DNA of 64,000 bases from QWHO01 sp039809865 (GTDB taxonomy: Bacteria > Vulcanimicrobiota > Xenobia > Xenobiales > QWHO01): positions 9,617 through 73,616 of the forward strand of contig JBDHVW010000035.1 in the NCBI GenBank assembly GCA_039809865.1. Direction: 5' to 3'. The first letter of the stretch is position 1, and each line of letters opens with the position of its first letter. This document shows, in pieces, positions 53,601 to 60,399 of this stretch. The translations under genes and the position numbers were made by a program. The notes beneath the pieces are model-generated. The model did no database searches, had not been told where the DNA came from, and saw only the letters and a list, made by a program, of their open reading frames with translations.

Positions 53601-54809
53601 GCGGGCGTGGCGCAGGCGCTGCTGAAGAATCCCACTCGTCCGGACGAGACGGCCGTCTTCCTGGCTTGCGATCCGAATGACGAGCAGTTCATGCGCAACG
53701 TCATGGCCGAGCAGCCTCACGGCGAGCTCAAGACGGCGTTGTTCGGCGAGGTCTATTACGGCAAGAAGTGTGTTTTCGAGGCCAGTCTCACGCATCCCAA
53801 CATCGCCACGGGCGTGGAGCATGCAGCTTTCCTGGCCGACGTCGCGGGCCGGTTGCAGGCGAGCAAGATCGAGAACAAAGCCTACAGTTTGCAGCGGGTC
53901 ACCGCGAACGCGCTCCTGTCGTTGCAGAGTTATCCGGACACGGAGAGGGCGGCCAAGATTCTGGCGGGTTGGAATCTGGGGCAGCCGCAGGGTCCGGTGT
54001 CGGAGTGGCTCAAGACGCCCGCTGCTTGCGATCCGGCTGATCTGCGCCGCTATGCGCGTGCTGCCGGGCCTGGGGAGAGTAACAGCAAGGCGCTGGGCGA
54101 CCTGGGAGAGACGTCGGGGCAGACGATGGTGGAGAGTCTCCACAGTGCGCCGGCCAAGCATCTGGCTTACCGAATGGCTCTGGATGGCGCCTCGATCGGC
54201 ACGGGAGCACAGGCGCGCGACTGGCTGAAAGCGTTGGATGAGAAGCTGCTCGAGTTGCCGCAGGACTGGAGTCGCAGTTACGACCAGGCGGGCTTTGCGA
54301 AGGGGGTGGCGGAGGTGCTGTCGCGGTATCCGGACACGGGTGCCGAGGCCGGGAAGGTGGCTGGCTGGAAGACGGCGCCCACCTATCAGGTGGCTCGCAT
54401 CCTGTTGGAGAGCCCGCAGAATCTGAGTCTGAAGGCGTTCGACACGGGTTTTCTGGTGGAGGGTGATCGACAGCGTGAGGAGGCTGTCCTGGCCGAGTTG
54501 TTGGCCGACCCGAAGAGTGAGATGGCGGCCCGTATTGCCCGGGTTTGCTGCGAGGAGGTCAAGCACAGCAATACGCGTTTTGCGTTGGTCCTGGGCGCGC
54601 TCACCACTCCGCAGATCCGCACCAGCGAGGATGTGGATGTGTTTTTCTCGCTGGTCGCCCGTCTGTCGGCCGGTCATGAGTCGGAGCAGTTGAAGAGTCT
54701 GGCGCAGGTTTATCGCACGGGTTTCGGGTTGGGGAGGGCGGCCGGCGTGGGGTTGGCCGAGGAGGAGCAGCGCATCCTGGTGGGGGGCGTGGTGGTGAAG
54801 AAGCGATGA
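50694..54809 (+). CDS. Giant protein of seven ~142-residue repeat modules, with GGVV tail
   Basis: About 1371 residues, no signal or membrane segment, no family recognised. Residues 1-270 are a unique head (ARDILESGAQLKIKRRWWFG..., LEDLTEVAVFSHLRPVQLL). From about residue 270 come seven full modules and a partial eighth, each about 142 residues, with recurring elements FRAALRHPxVxxG, DYYKxxNQxGLGQAVLEIL, QFPDTQxGAxKVAAW, PYGxARxLLANP and VLAELxADP. The modules look all-helical, like ARM/HEAT solenoids. The protein ends EEEQRILVGGVVVKKR, a tail shared with two other products nearby. GTG 50694 is the most upstream reasonable start after the pseudogene; GTG 50748 is an alternative. Confidence 0.8.
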   Translation: MNVRPTGLTLAWPCPATSVTPANDSPEQVARDILESGAQLKIKRRWWFGYATLDAEKAAAKLREGNRPVQVVRNGLMLPVHNLEDLTEVAVFSHLRPVQLLKSPEVGEQLLALEKLGPRLLDRQGREVGGYGAYNALTDSNHQSLGAQLQVNDLKLALELTNLPGLAAFYQNDKLGRLELEGYQFFDRGNQRQLAYGSTPEQVGKDHRPWLPVNDPDLETSVARFQQLMAECSYVEAARRLFALKPAKAEIESLCQSYGESRVIPGVMRAVDQLPTAEVLKLAGELPGLGIEGQRRFLDLLAGRPETAAAASLARRLHEGIQTTDYGILVFRAALENPPVGDGLEVSQFLGKLTEQFAATRNYYDAADRKVFGQHALEELAKHPETRPGAERILSWQPDLPFGLARRLLANPTVSQPDELRALAAGFETGDQKLRARLLEELKADPAGRQAATLYEMGQAHCQYDESKAMLLRAAVRHPHIATGREAAALYLDALGQVSNDPQDYYRTHHRNHLAAAALEGLKQFPDTQAGAERVRAWGSTSPYGPTKALLANPGARTPQELRRIAQAVEGGDQAAQKKVLDELAADPATSTGAAVARVVWDRCPSDLGKVPAYQAALSTPVVSDGKAAAAMLEKVAQELDKPTQDYYKSSNQAGLGQAVIEVLQKFPDTKVAAEKVASWQPAHPHGIARKLLENPTASTPDELWGIALGTDNADTELQNRVLAEVRLDPARQRSAEIGQTALARMYSADGKAAAFRAALRHPSVTSGVEAAAMLSEVAAAIDGAPQEDYYKPNNQRGLGQAVLEILQQFPDSQEGARKVAAWNPQQPYGVARGLLANPGAWSQKDLREIALGATPGDGAMETALMAELKASPDTEKAVTLLESAYSATYSPQGKTQLFRTALRSGKIENGSQAAELYRSAYKALKASADNYLDHSEQALGVATLAGLESFPETQAGAARLKALSPARPAGVAQALLKNPTRPDETAVFLACDPNDEQFMRNVMAEQPHGELKTALFGEVYYGKKCVFEASLTHPNIATGVEHAAFLADVAGRLQASKIENKAYSLQRVTANALLSLQSYPDTERAAKILAGWNLGQPQGPVSEWLKTPAACDPADLRRYARAAGPGESNSKALGDLGETSGQTMVESLHSAPAKHLAYRMALDGASIGTGAQARDWLKALDEKLLELPQDWSRSYDQAGFAKGVAEVLSRYPDTGAEAGKVAGWKTAPTYQVARILLESPQNLSLKAFDTGFLVEGDRQREEAVLAELLADPKSEMAARIARVCCEEVKHSNTRFALVLGALTTPQIRTSEDVDVFFSLVARLSAGHESEQLKSLAQVYRTGFGLGRAAGVGLAEEEQRILVGGVVVKKR

Positions 54810-54899
54810 GTGTGCGACCGAGCGCTCAGGGGATGATATTGGGAGCGGCTCGAGAGTTACGAGCGGGGTCTGTCCGATTCGAATCGCAAGCTGGAGGAG

Positions 54900-55388
54900 T
54901 TGCAGCGGGAGTGTGATCGTTACGGGCGGACGGCGGTGGCGGCCGAGGCGCGTCCGGATCATTCGCTGGGGCGCGTGCGCCTGAACCAGGTGGGGCTTTC
55001 GCTCGCGGTCGCCGGCACCGGGGTGGCGATCGTGGGAGTTGCGCTGGGGGGAGCGCCGGTCGCGACCGGTTTGACGGGCGCGGGGAGTCTGAGCGCTCAG
55101 CCGGGTCGCCGGCGGAAGAAGGCGTCGATGGAGGGTGCGACGGCGCGTGTGAGCGAGGCCGAGCTGAATCTTCGGCGGCGCGCGTTAGAAAGCCATCGTG
55201 ACATGCTGGCGGAGGCAGTGCGAAGCACTCGCGAGGAGTTCGAGGCCCTCGTCACGCCGCTGGAGCGTTTGCTCGAGCCGCCCGCGGGCGACGGGGTGGA
55301 GGAGAGGGGTCAGGGGGTCGTGATCGGCGGGGCGGTGGTTCCCCGGCGCGGTGCCGGCTCGGTCGGGGCGACGCCCGCCCCTCAGTAG
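54900..55388 (+). CDS. Small GGVV-tail protein, possibly 5'-truncated
   Basis: A 162-residue protein read from TTG 54900. It has a coiled coil, two hydrophobic stretches (VGLSLAVAGTGVAIVGVALGG) and a second coiled coil (SEAELNLRRRALESHRDMLAEAVR), and ends with ERGQGVVIGGAVVPRRG and a short extension. The same frame continues upstream as coiled coil (ERLESYERGLSDSNRKLEELQ) to a stop at 54834, but no good start or ribosome spacing is found there. This suggests that the beginning of the gene has been lost. Function unknown. Confidence 0.5.
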   Translation: MQRECDRYGRTAVAAEARPDHSLGRVRLNQVGLSLAVAGTGVAIVGVALGGAPVATGLTGAGSLSAQPGRRRKKASMEGATARVSEAELNLRRRALESHRDMLAEAVRSTREEFEALVTPLERLLEPPAGDGVEERGQGVVIGGAVVPRRGAGSVGATPAPQ

Positions 55389-55404
55389 CGGGCGGCGGAC
55401 ACGT

Positions 55405-55606
55405 CCGACGTTCCCCCGCCGGGTCGGAAATGTCCAGGCCACGCGCGGGACCCCCCGACGTCCAGACGCCGGGTCGGACATGTCCAGGCCACGCGCGGGA
55501 CGCCCCCGACGTCCCCCCGCTGGGTCGGACATGTCCAGGCCACGCACGGGACCCCCCGACGTCCCCCCGGCTGGGTCGGACATGTCCAGGCCATGCGCGG
55601 GACCCC
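55405..55606. repeat. Four tandem copies of a 50-51 bp GC-rich repeat
   Basis: Units start at 55405, 55455, 55506 and 55556, each running CCGACGTCC...GGGTCGGACATGTCC-AGGCCACGCGCGGGACCCC, with the 10 bp palindrome GGACATGTCC in three of four. Lengths are 50, 51, 50 and 51 bp. The block fills the gap between the GGVV-tail gene and the convergent methyltransferase gene. Open frames through it on both strands come from the repeat composition and are not called as genes. Confidence 0.8.
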
Positions 55607-55661
55607 GCCCCACGCCCGCGCCAATCCCCGCGCCACGCGCGGGCCCCCCACACGCAAGCTC

Positions 55662-56252
55662 TCAGCTCGAGCCCTTCCCGAACCACACCGAGAAGTTGTT
55701 GGCCGGCATCGCCACCCGCGCCACCGGCCCGAGCCCCGCGGCGGACGCCTCCGCGCACACCTCCTCGAAATGCCGCACCCCCCACGCGGGGTTCTGGCGG
55801 CGCAACCCCTCGTCAAAGGCGGCGTTGCTCTCCGAGGTCGGCCGGCCCTCCAGGTGAAAGGCCCCGTACAGGTAGAGCAGCCCGCCCGCGCGCAGCACCG
55901 AGGCCGCGCCCCGCATCAGGGCGCCGGTCGCCTGCCAGGGAGCGATGTGGATCAGGTTGATGGCCAGCACCGCGTCATAGGGCCCCTCCGGCCACGTCCC
56001 CAGCACGTCCAGGGCCAGCGGGGGCAGGACGTTGGCACACCCGCCGGTCCAGGCCGCGATGCTGGCCAGGTGCTCGGGCTCGAGGTCGCTGGGTTGCCAG
56101 GTCCAGCCCGGCAGCTCGGGCGCCAGCAGGGCCGCGTGTTGGCCCGAGCCGCTGGCCACCTCGAGCAGCTTCCCGCGGTCGCCCAGCCGCCCGCGCAGCT
56201 CGGCCAGGATGGCCGCGCCATTGCGCGCCGTGGCCGGAAAATCCAGCCTCAC
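55662..56252 (-). CDS. DUF938-type SAM-dependent methyltransferase
   Basis: A 196-residue class I methyltransferase of the DUF938 family. Motif I is LLEVASGSGQHAALLAPEL, followed by LPGWTWQPSDLEPEHLASIAAW and the motif IV region YDAVLAINLIHIAPWQAT. It ends with the family-typical NNFSVWFGK. The substrate is unknown. GTG 56252 overlaps the stop of the upstream CPBP gene (GTGA), so the two are translationally coupled. Confidence 0.88.
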   Translation of the reverse strand: MRLDFPATARNGAAILAELRGRLGDRGKLLEVASGSGQHAALLAPELPGWTWQPSDLEPEHLASIAAWTGGCANVLPPLALDVLGTWPEGPYDAVLAINLIHIAPWQATGALMRGAASVLRAGGLLYLYGAFHLEGRPTSESNAAFDEGLRRQNPAWGVRHFEEVCAEASAAGLGPVARVAMPANNFSVWFGKGSS

Positions 56253-56983
56253 GCCAGCAGGCGGCCCAGTAGCATCAACGCGGCCAGGGTGCCGTTGTAG
56301 CCCATGTGCAGCAGCAGGGAGGGGAGCAGCGATCCGGTGCGCAGCCGGAACCAGGCGCACAGTGCGCCCACGGTCAAGATGACGAGCATGGCCGGCGGAA
56401 AGGCGCCCGCCTCGCTCATGTGCATCAGGCCGAAAATCGCCGTCACGGCCGTGGCCCCGGCCACGCGGCCCCAGGAGCGGCACAGTCCCGCCAGCATCAC
56501 CCCTCGGAAGACGAACTCCTCCACCGGGGGAGCCATCAGCAGCGCCAGGGCCATCCAGACCAGCAGTCCGGACTCGCTCTGGGCCATCTGCGACAGCGGC
56601 CCGGTGGGCTCGGGGGTGTGTCCGGCCACGCGCATGTAGACCGACGCCACCACCACGAAAGCGAACCCGCACAGCACGCCCATCAGCCCTCCGCCCAGGG
56701 TCCAGGGCCACGAAGCGCGCACCAGGCCCAGCTCCTCGCGGCGCGCCCGGAAGGCGCCGAAGGCCAGCAGCGCTACGGCCAGCCCGCTGGCGGGGACGCA
56801 GGTCAGCACGGCCGCCGGCATGATCAGCGTCTGGACATACTCATTGAATTCGGCTGAATTCGCCTGGAAGCCCGGGTGGAGGATTCCGTAAGCGATTCCC
56901 CCCAGGACGCCGATCAGCACTCCGCAGAAAAGCTGCGTCACCAGGTAGACCACGAAAGCCAGGAGAGCGTGCTTGGCGCGCAT
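56249..56983 (-). CDS. CPBP family intramembrane protease (Abi-like)
   Basis: A 244-residue membrane protein with about seven helices and the full CPBP/Rce1 signature: PPVEEFVFRGVMLAGL (the EExxxR motif), IFGLMHM (FxxxH), and LHMGYNG (HxxxN). Such proteases cleave prenylated proteins or serve in bacteriocin immunity and membrane-protein turnover. ATG 56983 is used; a GTG lies directly before it at 56986. It diverges from the coiled-coil gene at 57082. Confidence 0.88.
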   Translation of the reverse strand: MRAKHALLAFVVYLVTQLFCGVLIGVLGGIAYGILHPGFQANSAEFNEYVQTLIMPAAVLTCVPASGLAVALLAFGAFRARREELGLVRASWPWTLGGGLMGVLCGFAFVVVASVYMRVAGHTPEPTGPLSQMAQSESGLLVWMALALLMAPPVEEFVFRGVMLAGLCRSWGRVAGATAVTAIFGLMHMSEAGAFPPAMLVILTVGALCAWFRLRTGSLLPSLLLHMGYNGTLAALMLLGRLLA

Positions 56984-57003
56984 CACGGCCAGCCTTGGTT
57001 AAC

Positions 57004-57081
57004 AATCGTTTACATTCCTGCAACGAAGTTGTAACGATTTTGGCCTGAACCTGCCCCTGGCTTGAGGGATACTTTGATCGA
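57004..57081. promoter_or_regulatory. Divergent intergenic region with nested dyads
   Basis: Between the CPBP gene (minus) and the coiled-coil gene (plus), AATCGTT (57004-57010) pairs with AACGATT (57033-57039) and encloses CAAC-GAA-GTTG (57021-57031). TACTTT (57070-57075) lies 6 bp before GTG 57082, a -10-like element for a leaderless message. Confidence 0.5.
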
Positions 57082-58362
57082 GTGAACGATCTGAAGTTGT
57101 CCACGGTCACACCCGTCAACCTCGCCCCGGCTCCCGGGGTGGTGGGGGCTCCGCCCTCGCAGGAGGTGGCCGAGGCGCAGGCGCCGCAGCGGCCGGTCGA
57201 CCCCCGCAAGAAGCCCGACCTGGTGCACCGCCAGGCGTCCGCCGAGCTGGCCGATGTCTGGGGCGGGGTGGCGGGCAAGAATCCGCGCAAGACCACGTAT
57301 GGCTCTACGAAGCCTGAGGGTAACAACGTCGGCACGGCCCAGATGCCCGGCTCGGCCCCGCCCGACCCCACGCCTCCCGCCGAGCAGCAGTCTTCCAAAG
57401 CTCCCGCCTCCGCCCCGCAGGAGGAGTCGCGCGCCGTCGCGGCCGCGACCAGCGAGGTCAAGTCGGCGGCTCAGACCGCCACCGAGGCCCCGGCCGAGAA
57501 GGCTGCCGACACCTCCGCGAAGGTCGAGACCCAGGCTCGCCAGGCCGCGACCCAGCAGGGCGCGGTGGCCCGCGAGGAGGGTCAGGTCAAGGAGGCCCGC
57601 GCCCAGCATCAGCAAGACACCTCGCGGGTGGCTCAGAAGGAGCAGGAGGTCGATCGTCGCGAGCGCGAGGTCGATTCGCGCGAGCACCGGCTGGGCGAGC
57701 TGCGTTCGGCGGTCGAGTCCCGTTCGCGCGAGGTGCAAGATCTGCGTTTGCGCGAGCGCCAGAAAGAGTCCGAGCTGGCCCGGATCGACGCCGACATCAA
57801 TACTTTCAGCAGCGGCTCCGATTATCTCGAGCATGCCGACGAGGTGGAGCGCTTGCGCACGGTGCGCTCCTACACCAAGTTCGAGTTGGACCAGCAGGCG
57901 GCTGCTCGTCGCCAGGCCGAGTCCGACCTGCGCGAGGCCGAGCGTCAGGCCGCGGAGATGGAGGTTTCCGTCTACGAGGGCAAGCGGTCGGTGGCCAACG
58001 AGCGCTGGCAGGTCACTCAGGAGAAGGGGCAGCTCCAGACGCGTCGCTCCGAGTTGGACAATCGTCAGTCGCGGGTGGACCAGTCCCGTCGGGACCTGGG
58101 CGCCATCGAGGAGCTCCGCCCGTTCTGGGCGGCCCTGCGGGACGAGTCAGGCCTCGAGGGGGTGGCCGACGAGGCCGCCGCTCACACCGCCGACATCTCC
58201 GCGCGCGACACGACCGCGCGCCGCCGCATCCTGTCCAACGCCTCGGCGCTGTCGGACCCGAAGGCGTCTCTGGACCTCATCCAGGGTGGCGATCCCACGC
58301 ACGCCACCGCCTCCGAGCTGGCTCTGGCCAGCATGCAGCTCCCCCTCGAAAAAGCCCGCTAA
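57082..58362 (+). CDS. Hypothetical long coiled-coil protein
   Basis: A 426-residue soluble protein. Residues 1-110 are Pro/Ala-rich and probably disordered (STVTPVNLAPAPGVVGAPPS). Residues 110-340 are a charged coiled coil, with runs such as QKEQEVDRREREVDSREHRL and LRLRERQKESELARIDADIN. The last 80 residues are helical without clear relatives. No family is recognised and no ribosome site is present. The opening resembles that of other large unknown proteins in this part of the window. Confidence 0.65.
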   Translation: MNDLKLSTVTPVNLAPAPGVVGAPPSQEVAEAQAPQRPVDPRKKPDLVHRQASAELADVWGGVAGKNPRKTTYGSTKPEGNNVGTAQMPGSAPPDPTPPAEQQSSKAPASAPQEESRAVAAATSEVKSAAQTATEAPAEKAADTSAKVETQARQAATQQGAVAREEGQVKEARAQHQQDTSRVAQKEQEVDRREREVDSREHRLGELRSAVESRSREVQDLRLRERQKESELARIDADINTFSSGSDYLEHADEVERLRTVRSYTKFELDQQAAARRQAESDLREAERQAAEMEVSVYEGKRSVANERWQVTQEKGQLQTRRSELDNRQSRVDQSRRDLGAIEELRPFWAALRDESGLEGVADEAAAHTADISARDTTARRRILSNASALSDPKASLDLIQGGDPTHATASELALASMQLPLEKAR

Positions 58363-58393
58363 GCCTCTCCCTGTCGACCCCCCCCTGAGCGCC

Positions 58394-59071
58394 TCACGGC
58401 ACGGTCCGCCTCAAATCCCCCTGATGGTCCATCAGGTCGATCACGACGCGCTTCCCCCCGAAGTTCTCCTTCGAGAGCACCCGCGCGAGGTCGGTAAACC
58501 GTCCGATGACCTCGCGGTCTTCCCAGCCCTCGTTCCCGGGCCAGATCCGCACGCGATAGACGCCTTTCTCGTGCAAGAGGTCCACGGAGCGGTCATCCAG
58601 TCCGTTGAAGTAGCCCTCCTTCTTGAGGCCCTCCGCCAGGGCCCGTGCCTCGGCGACGGTCACGCCGGGATAGCGCGCCACGTTGCAGCGCGGCCCCACG
58701 TCGGTGTCCACGGGAGCGTCCAGCGCCACTTTGACCAGCACGAGCCCGATGCTCAAGAGCACGACCGGCACGCAGAAGATGACCCCGATTCCGAACGGCC
58801 ACACCCACGAGACGGCGGGCCCCGAGAGGCCCTGGGCGCGGCCCATGAAGCCCATCAGGAAGGCTCCGCCGACAAAGGCGACCCAGCCCGCGGGGTTGGG
58901 CAGGTAGAGCCAGCAGCCCAGGAAGAAGGCGAAGACCGCGAGCCCCATCAGGAGCTGGAAGAAGGAGTGCCCCAGGCGGTGGTTGCGCGCATTGCGGAAC
59001 AGGAGGAAGCCGCCCGCGAGGGGGCTCCCCAAGAGCGACGCCAGGACGACCTGGGCCGGCGTGTAGACCAT
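58394..59071 (-). CDS. Hypothetical membrane protein with C-terminal soluble domain
   Basis: A 225-residue protein. Four membrane helices (about 8-25, 38-55, 60-78 and 95-118) are followed by a 105-residue soluble domain (DTDVGPRCNVARYPGVTVAEARALAEGLKKEGY...GGKRVVIDLMDHQGD). No family recognised. It follows the beta-propeller gene by 13 bp on the same strand, so the two are probably co-transcribed. Confidence 0.65.
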   Translation of the reverse strand: MVYTPAQVVLASLLGSPLAGGFLLFRNARNHRLGHSFFQLLMGLAVFAFFLGCWLYLPNPAGWVAFVGGAFLMGFMGRAQGLSGPAVSWVWPFGIGVIFCVPVVLLSIGLVLVKVALDAPVDTDVGPRCNVARYPGVTVAEARALAEGLKKEGYFNGLDDRSVDLLHEKGVYRVRIWPGNEGWEDREVIGRFTDLARVLSKENFGGKRVVIDLMDHQGDLRRTVP

Positions 59072-59084
59072 GGAAGCGAGACTC

Positions 59085-60347
59085 CTAGGTGCGTTTGGGC
59101 AGCACGACGCCGCCGACGATCACTTCGGAGCCGCGTTCCTGCATTCCGCCCTGTCCCTCCGGCTCTTCAGGGGCGGGCAGCAATAGCAAGGAAACATGGT
59201 CGTAGCCCACGGCCAGGATGCGTCCCTGCGCGTCCACCTGGGGGATGAACGACATGCGCGTCAGGTCGGCGCACGCCACCGTCTCCCCGCTGGCGGGGTC
59301 CAGCAGCGAGACGCGGTAATCCCCGTATTGGGCGCCGGACGCCACCACGGCCAGTCCTCCGGGCACCTCGCGGCTCGACCAGGTGCGACCCACGTCGGCC
59401 GTCCAGCGCACCGATCCGTCCGGTCCCAGGCAGGTCAGCTCCGTGCCCGGCACCACCAGGTTTCCCTCCGTGGTGACGGTCAGCGACTCGCTCTTCACGC
59501 CTTTGGCGCCGCGGACGTCGGTCTTCCACGCCAGCTTGCCGGTGGAGGCGTCCACGCCGAACACCGGCGACTGTCCCAGCCCGTTTTCCTCCTGGCTGGT
59601 CGCGAAGATTGTCTGGTGGTCCGGGCTGAGGGCCAGTCCCGCCAGGGGCTCCGCCGAAGGGGTCCGGCAGGTCCAGTCCCGCTTGAGCTTCACGCCCAGG
59701 AAGCCGTCCTTGACGTGCACCTTCTGCACGCTCTGCCCGTAGAGCGCCCAGACCTCGCCTTCGGGGGTGGCGATGGGGTCGTGCACGTTGGATTCGTATC
59801 TCGCGCGGGCCTTCGTCTTGCCGCTGCGGGGCTCGACGAGTTGCAGCTGGTCGAAGCTGCTGGTCAGCTGCAGGTCGCCCACGGCCTGGGGGGTGGAGAA
59901 CGTGATGTCGTCGTGTTTCCACAGGATTTCCCCGTTGTCCGGGTCGAGCCCGAGCTCGAGGTATTCCAGGCCACCGTAGCCGCGTCCGCGGGCGATCACC
60001 GTGTCGCCGGCGCCGTGTTCGAGCCCCCAGATTTCCCTGGGGGCGGCGCGGGTGGACCAGCGGGTCTGTCCGTCGGGTCCCACGCCCACGAGGCTGCCGC
60101 TGTCGAAGCCGAGCACGGTGGTGTCGCCGTGGTGCAGGGCGGTGGCTACCGGGCTGTTGACGGGGGATTCCCAGGCGACCTTTCCGGTTTCGCGCTCGAC
60201 CAGGGTCACTTTGTCTTTTTCTGCGATGATGATGCTCGTCTCGTCGTGCTCGACGCGGGTGGCTTTTCCGGTCACGTCCCAGAGCGTGAGGGGCTGGATC
60301 GGTTCGCGGGAGCGAAACAGTTTGTCGGCGGCTTGTCCGAGGTCCAT
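59085..60347 (-). CDS. PQQ-type beta-propeller protein with GGVV tail
   Basis: A 420-residue protein made of WD/PQQ-like blades, e.g. LVERETGKVAWESPVNSPVA, LDPDNGEILWKHDD, VDASTGKLAWKTDV, and GPDGSVRWTADVG. There is no signal peptide, so a cytoplasmic location is likely, unlike BamB-type relatives. The C-terminus is QERGSEVIVGGVVLPKRT, the tail shared with two other proteins in the window. ATG 60347 is preferred over 60428: TACCCT lies 7 bp upstream and no ribosome site is present. It diverges from the regulator gene at 60400. Confidence 0.78.
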   Translation of the reverse strand: MDLGQAADKLFRSREPIQPLTLWDVTGKATRVEHDETSIIIAEKDKVTLVERETGKVAWESPVNSPVATALHHGDTTVLGFDSGSLVGVGPDGQTRWSTRAAPREIWGLEHGAGDTVIARGRGYGGLEYLELGLDPDNGEILWKHDDITFSTPQAVGDLQLTSSFDQLQLVEPRSGKTKARARYESNVHDPIATPEGEVWALYGQSVQKVHVKDGFLGVKLKRDWTCRTPSAEPLAGLALSPDHQTIFATSQEENGLGQSPVFGVDASTGKLAWKTDVRGAKGVKSESLTVTTEGNLVVPGTELTCLGPDGSVRWTADVGRTWSSREVPGGLAVVASGAQYGDYRVSLLDPASGETVACADLTRMSFIPQVDAQGRILAVGYDHVSLLLLPAPEEPEGQGGMQERGSEVIVGGVVLPKRT

Positions 60348-60399
60348 CCTTCGCAGGGTAGGGGAGGGCGCTGAAAAAACTCTGCCGAAGCCGCAGTTC

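Noticed and set aside
55252..55785. Minus-strand open frames of WPGHVRPS-type repeats
   Set aside because: The 50-51 bp DNA repeat is free of stops in several frames on both strands; unit lengths vary between 50 and 51 bp so no single frame is maintained through all units.
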